Assembly (NCBI GenBank): GCA_910584915.1
Contig: CAJUDM010000023.1
Coordinates: 9,822-73,821 of the forward strand
Length of the DNA stretch: 64,000 nucleotides
Source: an uncultured Lachnospiraceae bacterium
Lineage (GTDB): Bacteria; Bacillota; Clostridia; Lachnospirales; Lachnospiraceae
Direction of reading: 5' to 3'
The position numbers were made by a program, and so were the translations under genes. The notes beneath the pieces are model-generated. The model had not been told where the DNA came from. It was given only the letters and a program-made list of their open reading frames with translations, and did no database searches. Below, piece by piece: positions 49,359-58,531 of the stretch. The first letter of the stretch is position 1; each line of letters starts with the position of its first letter.

Positions 49359-50183
49359 CTAATATTCCTCTATATGTATGACCTTTGCCGAAAGAATGCC
49401 GTACTTTAAAATAGAATTGGCAAAAATCTGAAAACGCTCCGCCGCATCGCTGACAAAAAAACGATGCATATTGGTACCGAGCCCCGGCGCCTGTTCATTC
49501 AGAATATCATGTTCTCTCAGCAGTTCCTTCAACTCCCTCGCCGTCTCATAGGCGGGATTGACTAATCTCACATTCTCCCCCATGATCCGCTGTACCGTTT
49601 TCCGGATCATCGGATAATGGGTGCAGCCCAGTATCAGCGTATCAATCCCCACATCTATCAGGTCGGTCAGGTAGCGCTTCGCGATCTCCTCCGTCACCGG
49701 ATCCTCCCAGAGGCCTTCCTCCACAAGATGTACGAACAGTGGGCATTCCTTTCCGATCACTTCCACATTCGGATCCAGCTGTCTGATATAGGTAGTATAT
49801 GTCTCGCTGCCTATAGTCCCGCGGGTGCCTATCACGCCTATCTTTCCGTTTTTCGTGGACTCCACCGCCATTTTAGCGCCCGGTTTCACCACCCCGATGA
49901 CGGGTACGTCAATCTCCTGTTCTATCTCATCGAGGGCGTAGGCGCTCGCCGTATTGCAGGCTACAACAATTGCTTTTACCTGTTGGGTTTTCAGAAAACG
50001 GACGATCTGCAGCGCGTATTTTGTGACGGTCTCTTTTGTCTTATTGCCATAGGGTACCCTTGCCGTATCCCCGAAATAGATAACCTTCTCATTCGGTATC
50101 TGGTACATGATCTCCTTCACCACCGTCAATCCGCCTACGCCGGAATCAAACACACCGATCGGCGCCTCTTTCCTACTGTCCAT
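49359..50183 (-). CDS. murI: Glutamate racemase
   Basis: 274 aa. Catalytic cysteines lie in VVACNTASAYALD (about C79) and LGCTHYPMIRKTV (about C190), with the N-terminal GVFDSGVGGLTVVKEI and DTARVPYGNKT substrate motifs. It makes D-glutamate for peptidoglycan. Length and motifs are complete. Confidence 0.96.
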   Translation of the reverse strand: MDSRKEAPIGVFDSGVGGLTVVKEIMYQIPNEKVIYFGDTARVPYGNKTKETVTKYALQIVRFLKTQQVKAIVVACNTASAYALDEIEQEIDVPVIGVVKPGAKMAVESTKNGKIGVIGTRGTIGSETYTTYIRQLDPNVEVIGKECPLFVHLVEEGLWEDPVTEEIAKRYLTDLIDVGIDTLILGCTHYPMIRKTVQRIMGENVRLVNPAYETARELKELLREHDILNEQAPGLGTNMHRFFVSDAAERFQIFANSILKYGILSAKVIHIEEY

Positions 50184-50240
50184 TACTGTACGATATCCTT
50201 TCCCTATCCGGCAGGTATTTCTGCGGATATATTATACGCT

Positions 50241-50498
50241 TTATCTTTTCGCCCATTCCAGGATACTGATCCTTACCTCGATCTGTTCCGGCTCCGCATC
50301 ACTGATCTCCCGGTAAAGATTTTTATCTTCGCTCTCTTCTTCCGTGATATCCCTGCCACACTCATCGACCACCCTGACACACTCTCCCGTAAAAAGATAC
50401 TGTGGAAACGCAATGCCCCAGAAACTGAGTGCAAGCAGCGCACTCGCGAATACGGCCGCTGCCTGCAGGCAAAATCTTTCTCTGCTCTTTCCTGTCAT
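50241..50498 (-). CDS. Small membrane-anchored hypothetical protein
   Basis: 85 aa from the ATG at 50498 (AAGGAG about 10 nt upstream). One hydrophobic segment at about residues 10-30 (LQAAAVFASALLALSFWGIA), then an acidic extracytoplasmic part. No domain recognised. It precedes murI by 57 nt in the same direction. Confidence 0.6.
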   Translation of the reverse strand: MTGKSRERFCLQAAAVFASALLALSFWGIAFPQYLFTGECVRVVDECGRDITEEESEDKNLYREISDAEPEQIEVRISILEWAKR

Positions 50499-50552
50499 AC
50501 AAACCATACTCCTTCCAGCTTTTATTAAGAAGTATGGCCGCTTTTTTACAGT

Positions 50553-51236
50553 TTAATCAGCTTCCCAGTTGTGAAGCTGGTTCATGATCGCCGTCTGCTG
50601 GTTATCGATATGCTCTTTCGCCAGTTTTACCGCCCTCTCCCTGTCGCGGTTCACAATGCTCTCATAGATCCTGCGGTGTTCCGTCAGCAGCGTCTCATAT
50701 CTGCTGTCGTCCTTCAGATATTTCACACGATAGCGGTACATCTGTTCTGAAAGGTTGGCGACCATCTGCCGCAGCACATTATTTCCGGTAGCTTCTACGA
50801 TAATATTATGCAGTGCCACATCCTTCTGTGCAATTTCACGGAGATCCCCGCTCTTTATCGCTCTCTCAAAATCGGCGCACGCTTTCGCCAACGCCTGTTT
50901 GCCCTCCTCATCGATCCGCCTGCAGGCGAGATCCGCGCTGAACATATCAAGCACCCGCCTGAGCTCCAGAACATCCTTCAACTCCTTTTCCGTGATCTCA
51001 GCCACGATTGTCCCGCGCCTTGGTATCATGATCACAAGCCCTTCCAGTTCCAGCTTGCGGATCGCCTCTCTGATCGGTGTCCGGCTGACGCCCAGCTTGT
51101 CCGCCAGGTGGATCTCCGTAAGCCGGTCCCCGGCCTTTAATTCCTCCATCAGGATCGCTCTGCGCAATTTTTTATAGACCACATCCCTGAGCGGCAGAAG
51201 CTCATCTGCCCTTGCGTCAAATTCATGATATGCCAT
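50553..51236 (-). CDS. GntR-family regulator, FCD subfamily
   Basis: 227 aa. Winged helix at the N-terminus (ILMEELKAGDRLTEIHLADK, LGVSRTPIREAIRKLELEGL) and an FCD domain with metal/ligand histidines (DVALHNIIVEATGN, EHRRIYESIVNRD). Distinct from the regulator at 15767. It lies between ispE and the small membrane gene; its target is not evident, although this neighbourhood with ispE is common in the group. Confidence 0.9.
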   Translation of the reverse strand: MAYHEFDARADELLPLRDVVYKKLRRAILMEELKAGDRLTEIHLADKLGVSRTPIREAIRKLELEGLVIMIPRRGTIVAEITEKELKDVLELRRVLDMFSADLACRRIDEEGKQALAKACADFERAIKSGDLREIAQKDVALHNIIVEATGNNVLRQMVANLSEQMYRYRVKYLKDDSRYETLLTEHRRIYESIVNRDRERAVKLAKEHIDNQQTAIMNQLHNWEAD

Positions 51237-51291
51237 CCCATATCCCTCTCTTTATATTGCCTGTTCCCCGCAGGCTGTCTGCACCGCCGGA

Positions 51292-52161
51292 TCAGTCCGC
51301 CTGAAATTTCGACAGGAACAATTCCCCGGCAAGTTTCCGCTCCCTGATCATATCCATCGCTGCCCCGGCGGCTTCTCTCTCCCTGAAAATACCGAACACA
51401 GTAGGGCCGCTCCCGCTCATGATGGCCCTGAGAGCCCCCGCATTTTCCATCGCTTCTTCAATCTCCCCTATCACCGGATATTTACTCCCGGTCACACTCT
51501 CCAGCACATTCTCCAGCTTTCCGCAAAGTCCCTCCAGATCCCCGGAATCTATATCCCGCATCATGCCGTCGATATCAGGGTGTCTGTCCAACGTATCGAG
51601 CCTCAGATTTTCATACACATATTTTGTGGAGACATCTATGTCCGGCTTCGCCAGCAAAAGGACACAATCGGGCGGCATATTCAGCCTTGTAAGTTTCTCG
51701 CCGATCCCCTCGGAGAGTGCGCATCCACCCGTCAGACAATAGGGTACATCCGCCCCCAGTTTTACGCCCTCCGTCTGCAGTTCCTCCAGAGACAGCCCCA
51801 GCCTGAAAAGCTCGTTCATTCCTTTCAGGACCGCAGCACAGTCGGCAGATCCGCCCGCCATTCCCGCCGCCATCGGAATTCTCTTCCCGATAAATATCTC
51901 CACTCCGTCCCGGATGCCGTAATTTCTTTTCATCAGCCCTGCCGCCCGGTGCGCAAGGTTCCTCTCATCGCAGGGGAGCCCTTTTTTGTCCGTCTTCACA
52001 ACGATCCTGTCTTCCGGGATCCTCTTTATCGTCAGGGTATCCGCCAGTTCCACAGACTGCATGATCATCCTCACTTCATGATAACCATTTTCCAACCGCC
52101 TTACCACATCCAGCCCCAGATTAATTTTTCCACGCGCCTTAAGAACCAGTTCCTGCCCCAT
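51292..52161 (-). CDS. ispE: 4-diphosphocytidyl-2-C-methyl-D-erythritol kinase
   Basis: 289 aa GHMP kinase of the MEP isoprenoid pathway. Substrate motif KARGKINLGLDVVRRLENGY at the N-terminus, ATP motif KRIPMAAGMAGGSADCAAVL, and the C-terminal MSGSGPTVFGIF motif. Complete. It is followed by the FCD regulator and preceded by sipL. Confidence 0.96.
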   Translation of the reverse strand: MGQELVLKARGKINLGLDVVRRLENGYHEVRMIMQSVELADTLTIKRIPEDRIVVKTDKKGLPCDERNLAHRAAGLMKRNYGIRDGVEIFIGKRIPMAAGMAGGSADCAAVLKGMNELFRLGLSLEELQTEGVKLGADVPYCLTGGCALSEGIGEKLTRLNMPPDCVLLLAKPDIDVSTKYVYENLRLDTLDRHPDIDGMMRDIDSGDLEGLCGKLENVLESVTGSKYPVIGEIEEAMENAGALRAIMSGSGPTVFGIFREREAAGAAMDMIRERKLAGELFLSKFQAD

Positions 52162-52255
52162 CTCTTCTGTTTCCTGTCTGTATAAAGATTGTACTATATT
52201 ATATACAATCTGGTCTCTATCGTCAACTTATCCTTTTAAATTTCCACTATGCTTT

Positions 52256-52287
52256 CCGCCCCGTGAGACTGACTCCTCACAGGGCGG
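52256..52287 (-). terminator. Rho-independent terminator after sipL
   Basis: CCGCCCCGTGAG pairs with CTCACAGGGCGG (one bulge), 14 nt after the sipL stop on the minus strand. No long T run is present, so strength is uncertain. Confidence 0.6.
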
Positions 52288-52300
52288 CATCCTTCCGTTC

Positions 52301-53878
52301 TCAGCGTATGATCAGCATCTTATCCCCCGCATGCACTTCATCCTTGGAGAGATGGTTCATTTCCTTCAGGCTTTCCAGTGAAACCATGTAGCGCTTCCCG
52401 ATATCCCAGAGGCTGTCTCCGGACCTCACCACATATCCGACCATGCCGGGCGTCTTTTTATATTTCTCTGTATCCGGCTCAACAAATTCGATCTCTCTTA
52501 TCATCTCTTCCTTCGCCCGCCTGAACGCCGACATCTCGAAGCTGAGTATGCCCTTGACCTCCCAGTTCTCTCCGGTACCTGCCACTGCCAGATTCTCCAG
52601 GCATATCTTCAGATTTCCGAAATCAGCGGCTGTGATCCCCGAGGTTTCCAGCAGATATTTAAAGGGGATTCCCGCATGGAGCCTGTAAAATTTTTTATCC
52701 GTCTCATCCTGCAGTAAAAAATCCGCCTCCACGGCGCCCAATATCTCCACACCCTCATCTGTCTGCGTCTGCCCTTCCCTCTGGACGGAAGCCTGATAGT
52801 GGATAAGCTTCGCACCGGCGGGCACTCCCTCGGCGGGAACCTCCTCCGCAAGCCTGTATTTTCCGGCGCAGCGCACCATCTTTGTCCGGTATTCCGTCTC
52901 CTGCCGTTCCAGGCGCACTTCCTTCTGCAGCCCGTAACAGTCCGCCAGGATCTCTATCTTCTCTTCCCTGTACATCTTTATATACAGATCCAGTACCATT
53001 TCCAGGGAGAGCACCCGCCTTTCCCCGTCAAAGTCCTCCTGAATCTCCACTTCCTGCTGGCTGACCTGATAACGGATATCCGTGATCAGATCTTCCATAC
53101 ACCCCTGACAGTCAACGGCTCCCGAAACCGGTATCGTGGTGCTGAATACCTGTGCTCCCGCCTCCTCGCTCTGAGGCACATAGAGGAAAAACGCCTTCAC
53201 TTCCCCCTTTACCAGTATCTTCTCCTCCACAGCTCTGAATTCCAGGGCGGACAACTCTACATCCTCCCAGATCAGGCTGCTTATGTTCGGGCAGCTCTGG
53301 GGCAGTTCCATCTCCTCTCTGACTCTGAAAATATCTTTCTTCAGGACAGTGATCCCCGCCGTGTCCAGCGTCTGTTTCCGGCATTCGACTCCAGTCTCCC
53401 GTGGCATCTCAGGCAGGCTCACCGGCACCTCTTCCTCATAAAGTTCCTCCGCAAAAAGTTCAAAGCAGGCGACCGCCTGGATACTGAGCTTACGCGAATT
53501 GATCATACCGATGGTCATGTCCTCCAGTTCCCATCTCGCCTGCACCAGTTCCTCCGCCCCGATGCCGTCCATGTGTACCTGTTCCTCAAAAGGAATGCTT
53601 CCGTCCACAGAACAGATCTCCTGATCTTCATCCGACTGGTAGAGTACCCTGTAATGCAGTTTACCGCGCATCGTCACATGATCCGCAGCAGGTTTCAGTT
53701 CCTCCAGCCGGATATATCCTTTTTGCCCCAGAACACGGGCAATATCCGGTTTATTATCCTGCAGGTTCCTGTCATCCTCCAGTGCGATCTGTGTTCCCGC
53801 CTTGTATTTCATGCGGTCCATATAAATTTTTCTTTTCTCCAGCTCCATTTTCTCGAAAACCTCCCATCCCTTCGCCAT
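52301..53878 (-). CDS. sipL: SipL-like spore morphogenetic protein (DUF3794 repeats plus LysM)
   Basis: 525 aa, matching SipL of Clostridioides difficile in length and layout. Three DUF3794/SPOCS-type domains fill about residues 20-450 (for example LGQKGYIRLEELKPAADHVT, HYRVLYQSDEDQEICSVDGS), and a LysM domain ends the protein (YVVRSGDSLWDIGKRYMVSL). SipL binds SpoIVA and anchors the coat in C. difficile. Neighbourhood with ispE also matches that species. The gene implies that the organism forms spores or descends from spore formers. Confidence 0.85.
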   Translation of the reverse strand: MAKGWEVFEKMELEKRKIYMDRMKYKAGTQIALEDDRNLQDNKPDIARVLGQKGYIRLEELKPAADHVTMRGKLHYRVLYQSDEDQEICSVDGSIPFEEQVHMDGIGAEELVQARWELEDMTIGMINSRKLSIQAVACFELFAEELYEEEVPVSLPEMPRETGVECRKQTLDTAGITVLKKDIFRVREEMELPQSCPNISSLIWEDVELSALEFRAVEEKILVKGEVKAFFLYVPQSEEAGAQVFSTTIPVSGAVDCQGCMEDLITDIRYQVSQQEVEIQEDFDGERRVLSLEMVLDLYIKMYREEKIEILADCYGLQKEVRLERQETEYRTKMVRCAGKYRLAEEVPAEGVPAGAKLIHYQASVQREGQTQTDEGVEILGAVEADFLLQDETDKKFYRLHAGIPFKYLLETSGITAADFGNLKICLENLAVAGTGENWEVKGILSFEMSAFRRAKEEMIREIEFVEPDTEKYKKTPGMVGYVVRSGDSLWDIGKRYMVSLESLKEMNHLSKDEVHAGDKMLIIR

Positions 53879-54141
53879 ATCCGCCTTTTCCGACAGAATA
53901 TGTCCTCTCCGAGGGACACAGGATTCCCCTGCGTCCTTTCTTTAATACATTACTATGAAACTGGTGATATAATTATGCCTGCGGCCTGCCCGTGTCTGCA
54001 AGCCGACCCGCAGACCGTCCACTCTCCGCTCATATCGCCGCCCGAAATGCCGCTGCTCCAGTACACCGTTGCATTGATTCCCGGGTAATCAGTACTGGCA
54101 TGGACGGCGAGTGCCGGTCATCCAAAGATCAATGTGATCGG

Positions 54142-55050
54142 TTACCAGCCTGTCACGGCGCCGATCAGATCCGTAATATCCGAAATATGCTGGCGCTCCA
54201 TATATTCTTCTATTCCCTTTATGATCTCCGCCGTCGCATAGGGATTGATAAAATTTGCCGCACCGACCGCCACGGCAGAAGCACCCGCAAGGATAAATTC
54301 CAGCGCATCAGCCGCGGTCATGATCCCGCCCATACCGATCACGGGGATCTTCACCGCCTGAGCCGCCTGATAAACCATGCGCACTGCCACAGGCTTTACA
54401 GCAGGGCCCGACAGTCCGCCGGTCTTATTGGCAAGCACAAAGCGCTGCCTCTCCACATCTATCTTCATGCCGGTCAGCGTATTGATCAGCGAGATACAGT
54501 CCGCTCCGCCCGCCTCCGCAGCCCGCGCCATCTCCCCGATATCCGTCACATTGGGGCTGAGTTTCATGATGACGGGCTGTTTCGCCTTCTTCTTCACCTC
54601 CTGCGTGATCTGATAAAGCGCATCCGCCTTCTGCCCGAAAGCGATGGCTCCCTCCTTTACGTTCGGACAGGATACGTTGATCTCCAGCATGTCTATCATT
54701 TCCTCGCCGCACCGTTCCACCACTTCCACGTAATCCTCCACCGTCTTTCCGCAGACATTGACGATGATCCTCGTGTCGAACTGCCGCAGAAAAGGGATAT
54801 CCCTCTCCAGAAATACATCAATGCCCGGATTCTGCAGTCCGATCGCATTTAACATACCACCATAGGTCTCCGCCACTCTGGGCGTCGGGTTTCCGGGCCA
54901 GGGCACATTCGCCACACCCTTTGTCACCACCGCTCCCAGTCTGTTCAGATCCACAAACTCACTGTATTCCATCCCTGAGCCAAATGTTCCCGATGCTGTC
55001 ATGACTGGGTTTTTGAACATAACACCCGCTATTTTTATTTCTGTATTCAT
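54142..55050 (-). CDS. pyrD: NAD-linked dihydroorotate dehydrogenase, catalytic subunit
   Basis: 302 aa class 1B enzyme. Residues include MTASGTFGSGMEYSEFVDLN near the N-terminus, the catalytic-cysteine loop EINVSCPNVKEGAIAFG, and FMN motifs IGMGGIMTAADALEFILAGA. The ATG at 55050 is preferred by homology (NTEIKIAGVMFKNP); a GTG at 55062 is in frame but too close to AAGGA. Works as a heterotetramer with PyrK, encoded upstream. Confidence 0.95.
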   Translation of the reverse strand: MNTEIKIAGVMFKNPVMTASGTFGSGMEYSEFVDLNRLGAVVTKGVANVPWPGNPTPRVAETYGGMLNAIGLQNPGIDVFLERDIPFLRQFDTRIIVNVCGKTVEDYVEVVERCGEEMIDMLEINVSCPNVKEGAIAFGQKADALYQITQEVKKKAKQPVIMKLSPNVTDIGEMARAAEAGGADCISLINTLTGMKIDVERQRFVLANKTGGLSGPAVKPVAVRMVYQAAQAVKIPVIGMGGIMTAADALEFILAGASAVAVGAANFINPYATAEIIKGIEEYMERQHISDITDLIGAVTGW

Positions 55051-55229
55051 GTCGTTCTGCACTTTCCTTTCTACTATACTATAACGTATTTACGGCTACC
55101 CTTCTGTATCTGCCGCCCTCACAAACTCTGCCATGCGCCATCCGGCATGCGGCGCCGGAATGGATATTGGGGCATACAGGTCCCACGGGCACTGACGCAC
55201 AACATCCGGCGATGCTGTATGCCCGATCA

Positions 55230-56015
55230 TCAGATATCCACATCCTCCGCTAAAAATACCGGTCCGTCCGTACAGATCCTCGCATTATGCACATGGGAAT
55301 GGGCATCCACCTTTACCGTTTTGCAGACGCAGCCCAGGCAGGCTCCCACGCCGCATGCCATTCTCTCCTCCAGGGATATCCATGCGGGGATCCGCTTCTC
55401 CCCGGCGTATTTTTTGACTGCACGCAGCATCGGCAAAGGGCCGCAGGAAAATATTAAATCTGCATTTATTCCACTGTTTTCCACAATATCCAACACATTT
55501 CCCCTTGTTCCAACGCTGCCGTCCTCCGTGGCGACGAACACTTCGCCGAATTTTGTTAAATCATCCTTTAAGAAAAAATTCCTATCCCGATATCCCAGAA
55601 CGATCTTCCGTTCACAGTTGAGATCCTTCAACTCTTTTGCCAGTTCCAGAAGCGGAGGAATGCCAATGCCGCCCCCCATCAGCAGAACTGTCTTTCCCTC
55701 CGCCTCCTCCAGAGGATAGCCATTGCCGAGCACTCCCAGTATTTCCGCGTTATCTCCCTTCTGCCAGGAGGAAAACTCCCTCGTCCCTTCCCCTGCCACG
55801 CGGTACACGATACGAAGAGCTCCCCTTTCTGCGTCCCTCTCACAGATACTGATGGGCCTGGGAAGAAGCGTCGCCCTGCTTTTCGGATAGACCGCGATAA
55901 AGCGTCCCGCCGCTCTCTCTTTCGCCATGTCTGTCTCAAGCCACATCTCATAAACACCCTCCGCCAGTCTTGCGGTTGACAGCACCCGCACATTCTCCTT
56001 TTTCTTTAATAACAT
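55230..56015 (-). CDS. pyrK: Dihydroorotate dehydrogenase electron transfer subunit
   Basis: 261 aa. FAD domain with LLPRPISICERD, an NAD domain with LLMGGGIGIPPLLELAKEL, and the 2Fe-2S cluster motif MACGVGACLGCVCKT plus a later Cys in ARICTDGPVF. It passes electrons from PyrD to NAD+. The 180-nt gap before pyrD holds no recognisable gene. Confidence 0.95.
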   Translation of the reverse strand: MLLKKKENVRVLSTARLAEGVYEMWLETDMAKERAAGRFIAVYPKSRATLLPRPISICERDAERGALRIVYRVAGEGTREFSSWQKGDNAEILGVLGNGYPLEEAEGKTVLLMGGGIGIPPLLELAKELKDLNCERKIVLGYRDRNFFLKDDLTKFGEVFVATEDGSVGTRGNVLDIVENSGINADLIFSCGPLPMLRAVKKYAGEKRIPAWISLEERMACGVGACLGCVCKTVKVDAHSHVHNARICTDGPVFLAEDVDI

Positions 56016-56081
56016 ATGTTATTTCTCCTTTTCCCCGCTGTTTTAAGCCATTTTTTCTTCGTCCGCCCCCTCACCGGCAGT

Positions 56082-57398
56082 TCAGTCATCTAACGCCTCC
56101 ATACTCATATTCCTGATATATGCCACCTTCCCGGCGCAGATCGTATACTCGATCTCCGATCTGAGGCTTCTCCCTGTAAACGGACTGTTGGCTGCCTTCG
56201 AAATAAACTTCCAGAACGTCTGACTGCAGTCCGGATCAAAGATCACCAGGTCCGCCGGCCCGCCTTCCGCCAGGTATCCGGCATCCAGCCCGTAGAGCTT
56301 TGCCGGATTAAAACTCATCTTTCCAAGCAGCTGTACCATCGTCAGCCTCTTTTTCTCCACCAGCTCCGTGATTCCCAGCGCCAGCGCCGTCTCCAGCCCG
56401 ATAATGCCGCTGGGCGCCTCCGTAAAGGACTTTCCCTTCTCCTCCTTCGTGTGGGGGGCATGGTCCGTGGCTATCAGATCGATCGTTCCGTCCCGCAGCC
56501 CTTCTATGATCGCGGCTTTATCTTCCTCCGTCCGCAGTGGTGGATTCATTTTGGCGAGTGTTCCGTGTTTCTCCACCGCATTTTCCGTCAGTGTAAAATG
56601 GTGAGGCGTCGCCTCCGCATGTACATCCGCTCCCTCCGCCTTCGCCTCCCGCACCAGTTCCACACCTTCCTTTGTGCTGATATGCTGAATATTGACACAG
56701 GCGCCGGTCTGAAGCGCCAGCCTGATATCCCGTTTGATCAGGCTGATCTCCGCCTGCCTGTCTGCCCCCGTAAGTCCCAGCGCCTCCGCTGCCTCCCCCG
56801 CATTCACGCCGCTCTCTCTGATATACGCTGGATCTTCCTCATGAAAGCTGACGGGCACGCCAAGCTCTTTACATTCCTCCATCGCCCGCCGCACGAGCGC
56901 CTCGTCCATCAACGGTTTCCCGTCATCCGTAAAACCCGCCGCGCCCGCTGCCTTCAGTCCCTTCATATCTGTGAGTTCTCTTCCCTCCAGATTTTTTGTC
57001 ACCGCCCCGCAGGCATATACATGGATCGGGGTATCCCTCCCTCTTTCCAGCATATAGCGCAGCGTATCTTCATTGTCCGCCGCAGGCTTTGTGTTCGCCA
57101 TCATCACAACGCTGGTAAATCCGCCCGCCGCCGCAGCTGCCGCTCCTGTCAGAATATCCTCCTTGTCCGTAAAGCCCGGATCCCTGAAATGCACGTGCAC
57201 ATCCACAAACCCCGGCGCCACGATATAACCTTCCGCATCTATTGTCTGGATCTCATGCCGGGGAAGCCTCCGAAACTCTTCGGTCTCTTCCAGCCTCTCC
57301 CCCATCTTCAGTATCCTGCCCCCCTCCGTCAATATATCACAGATCTTTTCCATTCCCGTTCCCGGGTCGATACATAAACCGTTTTTGATATATAGCAT
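56082..57398 (-). CDS. pyrC: Dihydroorotase
   Basis: 438 aa amidohydrolase. Metal ligands in APGFVDVHVHFRDPGFTDKE, the two later histidines in INIQHISTKEGVELV and HAEATPHHFTLTE, and aspartate in DLIATDHAPHTKEE. First gene of the pyrC-pyrK-pyrD operon of pyrimidine synthesis. GGAAAGGGG lies upstream. No PyrR-type leader terminator was recognised. Confidence 0.96.
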   Translation of the reverse strand: MLYIKNGLCIDPGTGMEKICDILTEGGRILKMGERLEETEEFRRLPRHEIQTIDAEGYIVAPGFVDVHVHFRDPGFTDKEDILTGAAAAAAGGFTSVVMMANTKPAADNEDTLRYMLERGRDTPIHVYACGAVTKNLEGRELTDMKGLKAAGAAGFTDDGKPLMDEALVRRAMEECKELGVPVSFHEEDPAYIRESGVNAGEAAEALGLTGADRQAEISLIKRDIRLALQTGACVNIQHISTKEGVELVREAKAEGADVHAEATPHHFTLTENAVEKHGTLAKMNPPLRTEEDKAAIIEGLRDGTIDLIATDHAPHTKEEKGKSFTEAPSGIIGLETALALGITELVEKKRLTMVQLLGKMSFNPAKLYGLDAGYLAEGGPADLVIFDPDCSQTFWKFISKAANSPFTGRSLRSEIEYTICAGKVAYIRNMSMEALDD

Positions 57399-57744
57399 TG
57401 GTTTTCTTGTCCCCTTTCCTGTTAATTCCCGTGTAGGCTCATCTTTCCATATAGACAGTTTACTATTATATGGTGCTTTGTTTCAACAAAAAAATATTTA
57501 TTAAGTTTCCCGTTGTTTTCCATATTCAAATTTATTGATTTAAAGTCACACTTGGGATATTTAACGGATCAACTCCGTTAAGCTGCAATACTTTCTTTTT
57601 AGGGGTAAAATATTTTTCTTTTTCTGTATTTTCCCTTTTTCTGGTAAATTCCTGTCAAATTTTACTTGTCCATGCAGCATATTCTATAGTAAACTATATA
57701 GCAGAAGCAATACGCCAAATTTCAGGATAAGAGGTTTTTCAGTC
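57399..57744. promoter_or_regulatory. Divergent control region of pyrC and plsC
   Basis: 346 AT-rich nt without a gene. On the minus strand TATAAT near 57472 is a good -10 for pyrC with a poor -35. A perfect 8-bp stem TTAACGGA/TCCGTTAA with a 5-nt loop lies at 57561-57581; neither strand has a T run after it, so an operator or RNA element is possible. The plsC promoter was not securely identified. Confidence 0.4.
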
Positions 57745-58476
57745 ATGCGCATCATTTTTGTTGCTTTATTTGTTTTCCTGTTTCTTGTATTGACGATACC
57801 GGTCATGATCGCAGAATGGATCATCGGGAAATTTAATCAGGATTTAAAGGACAGGAGTTCTATCAGGATCGTGCAGTGGGCTTTCCGCTGTGTCCTTTTT
57901 TTGAGTGGTACAAAGATAACTGTGATCGGCGAGGAAAACGTACCAAAAGACGAACCTGTACTCTATATCGGAAATCACCGCAGCTATTTTGATGTGGTGA
58001 TCACCTATGCCAGGGTTCCCGGGCTCTGCGGCTACATCTCCAAAAAGGAGATCGAACGGATCCCTCTTCTGAATGTCTGGATGCGCTATCTGCACTGCCT
58101 TTTCCTCGACAGAAATAATATAAAGGAAGGACTTGCAGTCATCCTTGCCGCCATCAACAAAGTAAAAGCGGGCATCTCCATCTGTGTCTTCCCTGAAGGT
58201 ACCCGCAATGACACCGCCGAAGATTTTCTCCCCTTTCACGGGGGAAGCCTGAAAATCGCGGAAAAGGGCGGCTGCGCCATCATACCCATGGCATTGAATC
58301 ACACGGATGATATCTTTGAAGCGCATATGCCGTGGATCCACAAGACACATATCGTTTTAGAATACTGCCCGCCCATATATCCGAAAGACCTCTCCAGGGA
58401 AGATCGGAAAAAACTTTCAGATATCGTGGAGAAAGTGATAAAAGATACCTACTATAAAAATCAGATTTTGGTATGA
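57745..58476 (+). CDS. plsC: 1-acylglycerol-3-phosphate acyltransferase
   Basis: 243 aa. One N-terminal membrane helix (VALFVFLFLVLTIPVMIAEW), the catalytic NHRSYFDVV (HX4D), the glycerol-phosphate motif FPEGTRN, and the later IIPMALNHTD segment. Makes phosphatidate in the membrane. AAGAGG precedes the ATG. Confidence 0.93.
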   Translation: MRIIFVALFVFLFLVLTIPVMIAEWIIGKFNQDLKDRSSIRIVQWAFRCVLFLSGTKITVIGEENVPKDEPVLYIGNHRSYFDVVITYARVPGLCGYISKKEIERIPLLNVWMRYLHCLFLDRNNIKEGLAVILAAINKVKAGISICVFPEGTRNDTAEDFLPFHGGSLKIAEKGGCAIIPMALNHTDDIFEAHMPWIHKTHIVLEYCPPIYPKDLSREDRKKLSDIVEKVIKDTYYKNQILV

Positions 58477-58489
58477 GCCAAAATCTGAT
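58460..58489 (+). terminator. Terminator overlapping the plsC stop
   Basis: ATCAGATTTTGG pairs perfectly with CCAAAATCTGAT, with CTTTTC downstream. The stop codon of plsC is inside the loop. Confidence 0.85.
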
Positions 58490-58531
58490 CTTTTCTTGTT
58501 TTTATCTTATTAAATCTACATTTTATTATTT

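Noticed and set aside
53879..54141. Hidden gene or attenuator between pyrD and sipL
   Set aside because: Only weak inverted repeats (GGACACAGG/CCTGCGTCC and ACTGGCA/TGCCGGT) and no start with a ribosome binding site were seen.
55051..55229. Gene in the pyrK-pyrD gap
   Set aside because: No frame with a ribosome binding site; the stretch is probably an untranslated intercistronic region.
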